Below, one piece after another: positions 8,914 through 16,103 of a DNA stretch of 52,383 nt. The notes below the pieces were generated by a model. The model was not told the origin of the DNA. It made no database searches and worked only from the letters and a program-made list of their open reading frames with translations. Every line of letters begins with the position of its first letter. Within the stretch, counting starts at the first letter, position 1. Source of the DNA: Chitinophagaceae bacterium. GTDB lineage: Bacteria > Bacteroidota > Bacteroidia > Chitinophagales > Chitinophagaceae. The stretch is from positions 1 through 52,383 of the forward strand of contig JAICXX010000026.1 of assembly GCA_025934485.1 (NCBI GenBank). Direction: 5' to 3'. The translations under genes and the position numbers were made by a program.

Positions 8914-11900
8914 TTAGAAATTGAGGTTGGCTCCCACCGTGATCGTCCGCGCAGCAGGATAAGTGCCCCAGTCGATGTTCAAGGCCTTTGGTCCGTCGTT
9001 AGCCGACGTCGCATTGGCGCTCGTCGTCATCTCGGGGTCCAAACCGGTGTATTTGGTGATGCTGAACACATTCTGCACACTCGCATAGATGCGCATCGAC
9101 TTTATCATCAGCCGGCTGAGCCCCTTCGAACCCAGGTTATATCCTAGCTGAACATTCTTCAGTTTGAGATAATCGCCGTTCTCGAGGAATCGGGTCGACA
9201 TCTGCTTATTATTCGTCGCGTCCGTCCAGGACAGCAACGGGATAGCATTGCTCGTGCCGGGCCCATGCCAGCTCTCCGTCGCCACCTTCTCGGTCATATT
9301 GAAAGGCCGGTAGAAGCCCTCGATATCCATGCCGATCTGGTTGTAGATCTTGTCCCCGCGGACCCCCTGGAAGAAAAGGCTCAGATCGAAATTCCGGTAG
9401 GCCACATGCCCCGTTAACGCATAGGTCAGGTTGGGAATGGGGCTGCCCGCATAGACCCGATCACCCTGGTCGATCACCCCGTCGCCATTGGCGTCGCGGA
9501 ACTTCACATCGCCGGGCCGGATGCCGGGACCCTGATAAGCATGGGTGAACACTTCCAGCGGGTTCTGAAAGATCCCGTCCGTCTGGAGCATATAGAAGGC
9601 TCCCACGGGGTGGCCCACGGCCGTGCTGGTGGCAAACGTATTGTTGTCCACGCGGCCCGCGGGAATGGGCTGGTTGTTCAGCAGCGCCAGCACTTCGTTG
9701 TGGATGGTCGTAACATTCGCATTGACATCCCAGGACCAATCCTTATTCACCGTTTGGCGGTAAGCGGCCTCGAATTCGAAACCACGGTTGACGATCTTCC
9801 CATTGTTCTCGAAGGCCGGGCTCGCCACCGAGCCTGCACTGCTCGGATTCTGTGGCGCCTGAAGCAGATTGGTCGTGGTCTTATTATAATAGTCCACGGA
9901 AAGATTGAAGGCCCCGTTGAACAGTCCCAGGTCCACACCGGCATCAGCCATCGTCGAAGTCTGCCATTTCAGATTCGGGTTACCCTTGGCCTTGATCGTC
10001 GAAGCGATCACCGGCGTATTGCCAAACGCATAATAGCCGTCGGTTCCTACCAGCGAAGCATAACCGTAATCGCTCAGGGCGTTCTGATCGCCCAGTTGTC
10101 CCAGGCTACCCCTGAGCTTCAGCAGCGAGATCGGCTTGATGTTTTGCATAAAAGCCTCCCGGTCGATCCGCCAGCCCACCGAACCGGAGTAGAAATTCCC
10201 CCATTGGTCGGTTGGGTCCAGCCGCGAAGAACCATCCCGCCGGAAATTGAACGAAGCAAGATAGCGGCCGTCGTATTGATAGGATACACGCGAGAACACC
10301 GAGGACAGCGCCCAGTTAGCTTCATTACCGCCGATGCCGGGGGTGAGGCTGGTGCCGTTGCTCAGGTATTGAAAAGTGGAGCTCTGATCGGGATAGCCGG
10401 AATTAAACGCCGACAGCAGCTTGACGTCGTTGTAAACGATCTCCGTGCCCGCCAGCAAAGTCAGATCATGCTTGCCCGCGAGCAAATGGTAGTTCCCCGT
10501 GTTAGTCCAATTATAAGTGAAGTCCGTCGTATTCGATTGCGACAACGCATTGGGCGAGTTCTGGATACGTTGGATGCCCCAGGTAGGATAGAACTGCTTG
10601 TAATCGGTGATGATAAAGTTGGTTCCGAGATCGCTTTTGAGTGTGAGGTTCTTTATCGGGGTCACCTCCAGGAACACATCGCCCAGCAACGTATAGTTGT
10701 AGAAATTTCGATCGGTGTTGGCAGCTAATGCAACGGGATTGAGGCCGTCGCCAAACACGTTCGCACCGCCCACCGTCTCCGGCAGATCGACATACTGACC
10801 CGCATAGGGCCCGTTAGGATATTTCACCGGGGTGACCGGCGTGCGGAACAAGGCATAGCGGACGATGCTCGCCCCGGGATTCGATCCTCCCGGCGCCGAA
10901 TAGCCGTCGCCCGAGCTTCCTACCTGCCGCCGCTTGCTATAGGCCAGGTTCATATTAGTCCCGACCCTGAAGATCTTGTTCAGCGTGCTGGTGATCGCCG
11001 TGTGCAGGTTGAACCGGTCATAGGCAGAGTTCAGGATCATCCCTTTTTGATTGAAATAGTCGGCCGACACGATGTAACGCGTGTTTTCGCTGCCCCCGCC
11101 GATAGAAAGTTGAGCGTTGCCGATAAAGGCATCCTTTAACACTTGCTTTTGCCAATTGACATTCGGCAGCGTGTCCAGCATCCCCGTCGGCAGCGGTGTG
11201 CGATTGCCCGACCCACCCGCGACAAAGTCATTGGCGGCAGCCGCATTATAGGCGTTGAAATATTGCGCCGCATCGGCCATCGGGATCAGATGCGCAGGCT
11301 TCTGAACACCCGAGTAGCCGTTGAAGCTCAGCTTTGGCTTGCCCGCACTCCCTTTTTTGGTAGTGATCAGCACCACCCCATTCGCCGCCCTCGCCCCATA
11401 GATCGAGGCCGAGGCCGCATCCTTCAGCACGCTGATGCTCTCCACATCGTCGGGCGCGATCTCATTGATGCCGTCCGAGGTCGGGATGCCGTCGATGACA
11501 TAGAGGGGAGCGCTACTGCCAAAGCTCGACTGCCCGCGAATGATCACCGACACACCATCCCCCGGCGCACCCGTCACCTGCGTGATCGCGACGCCCGCCG
11601 CTTTACCCTGCATGATCTGAGCGGTGCCACCCACCGGCAATCCGTTGACGTCCTTTGCACCGATCGTCGACACGGCGCCCGTTAGGTCCTTCTTCTTCGC
11701 CGTGCCATAACCGATCACCACCACCTCGTTGATATTGCCCGGCAAAGCCGTCAGCGTAACATCCATTCGGACCCGGCCCCCGACGGCGACCTCCAACTGC
11801 TGATAACCCACATAAGAGATCACCAGTGTACCATCTTCCGGCGCCATCAGCGAAAACCCGCCGCCGGCATCCGTCGCCGTCACCGCCGTGCCACCCTTGA

Positions 11901-12390
11901 CACGCACCGTCGCCCCGGCCAGCGGATCGCCCGTGGAAGAGACCACCCGGCCACTTACCCGTATATCATTCACCCGGATATCATTCAACCGGGTATCAAC
12001 GGCCGCATCCACCTGGACGCCAACAGCCACCCTGGGCGTGATCACCACCAGCCGGTTCGACAAAACCTGGTAGGTCAGCGGACTATGTTTTAACACGTTG
12101 TCCAGGATCTCCGGCACCGTCAATGCCTTGGCTTCCACATCGATCTTTTCATTCCGCGGCAATATATTGTCCTTGTATAAAAACGTGTAATTGCTACGTT
12201 TTTCCAGCAGATCGAAAAAATTCTGCCAGCCAATATGTTTAACGGTCATCGTGAGTCTGTCCTGCGATCGAACATGAGCGGAAACCTGGAGAAAGGCCAA
12301 TAGCAGCAGGCATGAGGACATTTTCATACGCAGTACAATTTTTTTCCATTCCCCGTAATCGTCAAACCAGGGAATACGCAGTTTTTTCAT
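8914..12390 (-). CDS. SusC/RagA-family TonB-dependent receptor with STN signalling domain
   Basis: A 1158-residue outer-membrane importer. In order: signal peptide (about residues 20-43), an STN domain (about 45-115, QNFFDLLEKRSNYTFLY and LTYQVLSNRLVVITP) that contacts an inner-membrane FecR anti-sigma factor, a short linker with a five-residue repeat, a carboxypeptidase-like regulatory domain (about 144-205), the plug starting at VVVIGYGTAKKKDLTGAV, and a 22-strand barrel ending in aromatic Phe (GANLNF). The STN domain matches the fecR gene upstream and the divergent ECF sigma gene, so substrate loading should switch on this operon. The substrate is probably a glycan handled by the LamG and GH130 products. 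Confidence 0.95.
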   Translation of the reverse strand: MKKLRIPWFDDYGEWKKIVLRMKMSSCLLLLAFLQVSAHVRSQDRLTMTVKHIGWQNFFDLLEKRSNYTFLYKDNILPRNEKIDVEAKALTVPEILDNVLKHSPLTYQVLSNRLVVITPRVAVGVQVDAAVDTRLNDIRVNDIRVSGRVVSSTGDPLAGATVRVKGGTAVTATDAGGGFSLMAPEDGTLVISYVGYQQLEVAVGGRVRMDVTLTALPGNINEVVVIGYGTAKKKDLTGAVSTIGAKDVNGLPVGGTAQIMQGKAAGVAITQVTGAPGDGVSVIIRGQSSFGSSAPLYVIDGIPTSDGINEIAPDDVESISVLKDAASASIYGARAANGVVLITTKKGSAGKPKLSFNGYSGVQKPAHLIPMADAAQYFNAYNAAAANDFVAGGSGNRTPLPTGMLDTLPNVNWQKQVLKDAFIGNAQLSIGGGSENTRYIVSADYFNQKGMILNSAYDRFNLHTAITSTLNKIFRVGTNMNLAYSKRRQVGSSGDGYSAPGGSNPGASIVRYALFRTPVTPVKYPNGPYAGQYVDLPETVGGANVFGDGLNPVALAANTDRNFYNYTLLGDVFLEVTPIKNLTLKSDLGTNFIITDYKQFYPTWGIQRIQNSPNALSQSNTTDFTYNWTNTGNYHLLAGKHDLTLLAGTEIVYNDVKLLSAFNSGYPDQSSTFQYLSNGTSLTPGIGGNEANWALSSVFSRVSYQYDGRYLASFNFRRDGSSRLDPTDQWGNFYSGSVGWRIDREAFMQNIKPISLLKLRGSLGQLGDQNALSDYGYASLVGTDGYYAFGNTPVIASTIKAKGNPNLKWQTSTMADAGVDLGLFNGAFNLSVDYYNKTTTNLLQAPQNPSSAGSVASPAFENNGKIVNRGFEFEAAYRQTVNKDWSWDVNANVTTIHNEVLALLNNQPIPAGRVDNNTFATSTAVGHPVGAFYMLQTDGIFQNPLEVFTHAYQGPGIRPGDVKFRDANGDGVIDQGDRVYAGSPIPNLTYALTGHVAYRNFDLSLFFQGVRGDKIYNQIGMDIEGFYRPFNMTEKVATESWHGPGTSNAIPLLSWTDATNNKQMSTRFLENGDYLKLKNVQLGYNLGSKGLSRLMIKSMRIYASVQNVFSITKYTGLDPEMTTSANATSANDGPKALNIDWGTYPAARTITVGANLNF
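11958..12002 (-). repeat. 15-base tandem repeat inside susC linker
   Basis: Three consecutive 15-base units, two nearly identical (differing at one base) and a third degenerate. They encode NDIRV, NDIRV and the diverged copy VDTRL. The repeat sits between the STN domain and the carboxypeptidase-like domain, that is, in the flexible arm that reaches FecR. Confidence 0.7.
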
Positions 12391-12446
12391 ACATTTGAAA
12401 TGTTGAGGTTAAGAATTCGGCTACCAAATCGAATACTACCCAACTC

Positions 12447-12476
12447 GGGAAGTGTGCCAGCACTTCCCCCTTTTTT
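12447..12476 (+). terminator. Hairpin with T-tract between fecR and susC
   Basis: Perfect 8-base stem GGGAAGTG/CACTTCCC with a 6-base loop, followed on the plus strand by CC and six T. It has the form of an intrinsic terminator for plus-strand transcription, yet both neighbouring genes run on the minus strand. For them the stem-loop is a leader structure before susC preceded by an A-run. It could stop antisense transcription or act as a processing/stability element between fecR and susC. Confidence 0.5.
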
Positions 12477-12523
12477 ATCGGAATTGGGCAAGCTCGTCGT
12501 TATATCGTATTATTCTTTTTATT

Positions 12524-13588
12524 TTACCATATGTGTACGGTGTCTTTTTCAATTTTATATTGAAACCCGCTCGTGATGTGCAAAGCATGCATCACGTCTT
12601 CGATCGGCATATCCGGGAACGTCCCGCTGATCGTATCCTGCAGATACCGTGCGTCGTCAAATACGATCGTCACGTCGTACCAACGCTCCAGCCGCGTACT
12701 CAGACTGCTGAGCGTCTCGTTGCGAAAGACTAATTTATTCTTGGTCCACGACGTCTCCACGATCGTGCCATCGGTACGGTCGGGAACTATCGGCTTCCGG
12801 ATATAATTCAGGGGATTACCGCTATCCTCACTATGAAAAACCACCTTTTCATTGGGCCGGAGTGGGATCGCGCTCTGTGGATTGCCGGCCAGGCCGATCT
12901 CCGCCTTGCCCTCGATCAACGTCGCCTCCATCGAAGACTCGCCGGGATACGCCCGCACATTCAACGATGTGCCCAATACCCGCACCTCAAATGCCCCCGT
13001 ATGAATAATAAAAGGATGATCCTCGTCGTGCTGAACGTCAAAAAAAGCCTCTCCCTCCAGCGTCAATTCCCGCCGGTCATGCGAAAACCCCTGCGCCAGA
13101 ACAATCCTGGTGCCGGCATTTAGCCAAAGCTTCGTCCCATCAGGCAGCCGTGCCATCTTACGCGCCCCTCTACCCGCAGTGAGGATGGCCACCGGAGCCG
13201 CTTTCCCGGCAACAGCAACCTGCCGACTATGCCACCATAAGACGCCACCGGCGATCAGCACCAACATCGATGCCGCCGCCAGCCACCGCAACATGCGCCG
13301 CCCCCTTATTTCATAAGGGGGCTTATCCACTTCAATCTCACTCAACCGCCGCACCACCGGTATCGACCGCACCGGTAAGATCCGATCCAACCCACCCTGT
13401 AACATAGCCAGCTCTTCCTCCGGCGTGACCCCTTTCGGCGGCGCCTGCCGTAGTACGGACAAATGCTCCTCCATCCGGCGAAGATCCGGATCGGCGTGCA
13501 ACGCCCACTCCAGTTCCTCCCGCTCTTCCGCTGTTGCTTCGCCCGCAAGATATTTGGCTAATAATAGGTAGGCTCTTTCCTGGTCCAT
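12524..13588 (-). CDS. FecR-family anti-sigma factor
   Basis: A 354-residue inner-membrane regulator. N-terminal cytoplasmic sigma-binding helices (residues 1-80, LLAKYLAGEATAEEREEL), one transmembrane segment at about 100-119 (LRWLAAASMLVLIAGGVLWW), the periplasmic FecR domain (about 135-240, with RKMARLPDGTKLWLNAGTRI and TLEGEAFFDV), and a C-terminal DUF4974/STN-like domain (FRNETLSSLSTRLERWYDVTI through YKIEKDTVHIW). It is transcribed toward susC, 133 bases away, and is divergent from the sigma gene. Known role of the family: it holds the ECF sigma factor until the loaded SusC signals through its STN domain. Confidence 0.95.
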   Translation of the reverse strand: MDQERAYLLLAKYLAGEATAEEREELEWALHADPDLRRMEEHLSVLRQAPPKGVTPEEELAMLQGGLDRILPVRSIPVVRRLSEIEVDKPPYEIRGRRMLRWLAAASMLVLIAGGVLWWHSRQVAVAGKAAPVAILTAGRGARKMARLPDGTKLWLNAGTRIVLAQGFSHDRRELTLEGEAFFDVQHDEDHPFIIHTGAFEVRVLGTSLNVRAYPGESSMEATLIEGKAEIGLAGNPQSAIPLRPNEKVVFHSEDSGNPLNYIRKPIVPDRTDGTIVETSWTKNKLVFRNETLSSLSTRLERWYDVTIVFDDARYLQDTISGTFPDMPIEDVMHALHITSGFQYKIEKDTVHIW

Positions 13589-13642
13589 ACAAGGAAAGAC
13601 ACGTGATTAATAATAAACCCTTAAAGCCGCGGAAAAAAATTT

Positions 13643-13650
13643 TACCTTTA
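13643..13650 (+). promoter_or_regulatory. -7-like element before ECF sigma gene
   Basis: TACCTTTA, 7 of 8 matches to TAnnTTTG, nine bases before the chosen ATG at 13660. No clear -33 TTG at the usual spacing. Confidence 0.3.
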
Positions 13651-13659
13651 GTATGGCAT

Positions 13660-14190
13660 ATGGCTCATCCAAACCAGGTAAGTTATCCCGAAGAGCACAC
13701 CAGACGAACTGCATTTGAAGCGCTCTACAAGACGTATTTTATACGCCTGTTCCGCTTTTCTTATTCCATCACCCATCAAAAAGAAGCAGCCGAAGAGATC
13801 GTCCACGATGTCTTCCTCAGTCTCTGGCAAAAAACAGTCAGCACGATCGCCAAGCCCGAACTCTATCTATATATAGCGGTCAAAAATCGCTCCCTCAACT
13901 ATCTCCGCGACACCGCGGGTCTGGCGACCGTCGAGCTCAGCGAACGCTGCGACCCCTACATCCGCTTCGAAGCAAACCCCGAAACCATCCTCGTAGGCAA
14001 CGAAACCCTTCAACGCCTTCGCACCGCCATCAACCAGCTACCCCCACGCTGCAAGCTCATCTTCACCCTTATTAAAGAGCATGGCCTCAAATACAAAGAC
14101 GTCGCCCGCCTCCTCGACCTCTCCGTCAAAACCGTCGAAGCACAGCTGGCGATCGCCCTGCGCAAACTCGCTACTTTTCAAGATAGATAG
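13660..14190 (+). CDS. ECF RNA polymerase sigma-70 factor
   Basis: A 176-residue extracytoplasmic-function sigma factor. Region 2 is seen in FEALYKTYFIRLFRFSYSIT and EEIVHDVFLSLWQ; region 4 in LPPRCKLIFTLIKEHGLKYKDVARLLDLSVKTVEAQL. The start is placed at the ATG at 13660 (MAHPNQ); a longer frame exists upstream but the extra residues do not look like a sigma N-terminus. It should drive the minus-strand fecR-susC-susD locus. Unlike the common sigma-fecR-susC order on one strand, this gene is divergent from fecR (71 bases apart), and its last 20 bases overlap the convergent nagB gene. Confidence 0.93.
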   Translation: MAHPNQVSYPEEHTRRTAFEALYKTYFIRLFRFSYSITHQKEAAEEIVHDVFLSLWQKTVSTIAKPELYLYIAVKNRSLNYLRDTAGLATVELSERCDPYIRFEANPETILVGNETLQRLRTAINQLPPRCKLIFTLIKEHGLKYKDVARLLDLSVKTVEAQLAIALRKLATFQDR

Positions 14191-14890
14191 CACTGTCCCG
14201 GTCCAGAAATAACCGCACATCCGAATGCTGCCGCAGGATAGTGGAAGGATAACGCTCGCTTATGGCGTCATAAATTGTATGTCGCACCGCCTCCGCCTTC
14301 CGGGGCCCGGGCACGATCACAAAAGCAGCGGGCGCCGCCATCAACGCCGGTATCGTCATCGTCATCGCATGCGTAGGCACCCGCTCGATATAGGCAAAAC
14401 ATCCATCGTTCACCTGCTGCTGACGGCAAGTCGTATCCAGCTCCACCACCTTGACCAACTCGGGATCATCGAACTTCGCACTAGGGGGGTCATTGAAAGC
14501 CAGATGCGTATTCTCGCCGATACCCATGCACACGATGTCCGTGACATAAACACTCAGCAGCACTGAATATTCCTCCGCCGTCATCCCCTCCATATAGAAC
14601 ACATCCCGGAAAGGCACCTGCCTGAACAGCCGCTTGTCTAGAAAAACTCCAAAGCTCTGGTGCCTGTCAATGCCAAGTCCTAAATATTCATCCATATGAA
14701 AGGCATGGATCCTGCCCCACTCCACCGGCATCTGCCGAAACGCGGCCAGGAATTCCTCCTGCGAAGGCGCGGCCGCAAATACCATATTGACCCACGGCTT
14801 CACGGCCAATAGCTCGGCGATCTTCGCCGCCACCGCCTCGGCTGCTGCCAGTCCCATAGCCGCACGGCTATCGTGTATATTAACTTGCAT
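14171..14890 (-). CDS. nagB: Glucosamine-6-phosphate deaminase-like protein
   Basis: A 239-residue NagB/sugar-phosphate isomerase-fold enzyme expected to convert glucosamine-6-phosphate to fructose-6-phosphate and ammonia in the cytoplasm. The MDEY motif with Asp67 corresponds to the E. coli catalytic Asp72. The second motif reads GIGENTHLAFNDP: the His is kept (129), while the positions of E. coli Asp141 and Glu148 appear as Asn127 and Asp134. This variant pattern is, to my knowledge, found in a NagB branch of other bacteria and is not by itself a sign of inactivity. nagA ends three bases upstream, so the two are co-transcribed. The 3' end overlaps the sigma gene by 20 bases. Confidence 0.85.
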   Translation of the reverse strand: MQVNIHDSRAAMGLAAAEAVAAKIAELLAVKPWVNMVFAAAPSQEEFLAAFRQMPVEWGRIHAFHMDEYLGLGIDRHQSFGVFLDKRLFRQVPFRDVFYMEGMTAEEYSVLLSVYVTDIVCMGIGENTHLAFNDPPSAKFDDPELVKVVELDTTCRQQQVNDGCFAYIERVPTHAMTMTIPALMAAPAAFVIVPGPRKAEAVRHTIYDAISERYPSTILRQHSDVRLFLDRDSAIYLEK

Positions 14891-14893
14891 AGA

Positions 14894-16078
14894 TCAAGTT
14901 TCCACCGAATAGATCATGTTTCCATCGATGATCGTCCTCGACACCACGATGTCATCGTCGAATACTACGATATCCGCATCCTTCCCTATGACCAACGACC
15001 CCTTCCGGTCCGCCAATCCCAGCAACCGTGCCGGCGTCACCGAGATCATCCGCACCGCATCCAACAAAGGTATCCCCGCCGCCACCATCGTCCGCACCAG
15101 CCGGTCCGCCGTAGCAACACTACCCGCAAAAGAGCTCCTGTCGGGCAATTTGGCGACACCCCCTTCCACGATCACGGGCAACCCATCCCGCAGACTCCCC
15201 AACACACTCGGCCCCTCCGGCATCCCCGCCGCCCGCATGGCATCCGTGACGAGCGCTACCCGGTCCGTTCCCTTGATCTTGTGGATCAGCCGCAACAACG
15301 GCGGCGGACAATGGATGCCATCCGCAATCACCTCCACATCCATCTCATCGATCAAATAGGCGCACTCTACCACCCCCGCATATCGATAGGCATTCCTACG
15401 CGTCACTCCATTCATACAAGAATAGAAATGCGTGGCCAGCGTAAACCCGTTCTCAAAACCCACCAGCGCCTCATCATACAAAGCGTCGGTGTGCGCTAAC
15501 GACACCAACACACCGCGTTCCCGAAGATACCGCGCAAATTCCAATGCGCCCGCCAATTCCGGCGCCGCGCTCCAACGCCGCACATCCCTTGTCCGCGAAA
15601 GCACCTCCCGGTATTCGCCCGGATCGGGATTCCGGATATATCGCGGGTCCTGCGCCCCCCGCTGGTTCATGGCAAAATAGGGCCCCTCCAGATGCAGCCC
15701 CAAAAACTGCGATCCGGAAACATTTCGGGCACAAGCCTCCTTATACACATCTAAAATCGAGAACAACGCCTCCCGCGTACCCGTCAACGTCGTCGGCAGC
15801 ATCGCCGTCGTACCAAAACGGGCATGCGTCTCCGCGACCCCCACAAAAGCTTCGACCGTCCCATCCATAAAATCATGCCCGCCCCCTCCGTGAATATGGA
15901 TATCGATAAACCCCGGCGAGATATAACGTCCATCGACATCGATGACCTCGGCATCCGGCACAGCAACATCACCTTCCCCCACATAGTCGATCTTGCCATC
16001 CCGCACGACGACCACGCCATTCGGAATAACCCGATAAGGCGTCAACACCCGCCCATTGTATAACTTCAATACACGCAT
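14894..16078 (-). CDS. nagA: N-acetylglucosamine-6-phosphate deacetylase
   Basis: A 394-residue amidohydrolase-superfamily enzyme removing acetate from GlcNAc-6-phosphate. Visible features: metal-site HIHG at 61-64, metal ligand Glu131 in HLEGPY, His196 in SLAHTDA, His217 in ATHFYSCMN, and catalytic Asp279 in LVTDAM. Length and motif spacing fit the family. It precedes nagB by three bases and follows the permease gene by 25 bases on the same strand. Together NagA and NagB feed amino sugars into glycolysis; the adjacent GH130 glycan locus could be one source of GlcNAc, which is inference from position only. Confidence 0.95.
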   Translation of the reverse strand: MRVLKLYNGRVLTPYRVIPNGVVVVRDGKIDYVGEGDVAVPDAEVIDVDGRYISPGFIDIHIHGGGGHDFMDGTVEAFVGVAETHARFGTTAMLPTTLTGTREALFSILDVYKEACARNVSGSQFLGLHLEGPYFAMNQRGAQDPRYIRNPDPGEYREVLSRTRDVRRWSAAPELAGALEFARYLRERGVLVSLAHTDALYDEALVGFENGFTLATHFYSCMNGVTRRNAYRYAGVVECAYLIDEMDVEVIADGIHCPPPLLRLIHKIKGTDRVALVTDAMRAAGMPEGPSVLGSLRDGLPVIVEGGVAKLPDRSSFAGSVATADRLVRTMVAAGIPLLDAVRMISVTPARLLGLADRKGSLVIGKDADIVVFDDDIVVSRTIIDGNMIYSVET

Positions 16079-16103
16079 AGGGCCTTCAAGTTAGCCCTTT
16101 TTT

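Noticed and set aside
9541-10728. Plus-strand frame of 395 codons opposite susC
   Set aside because: Antisense to a certain SusC barrel; no start context and an Arg/Ile-rich composition typical of shadow frames.
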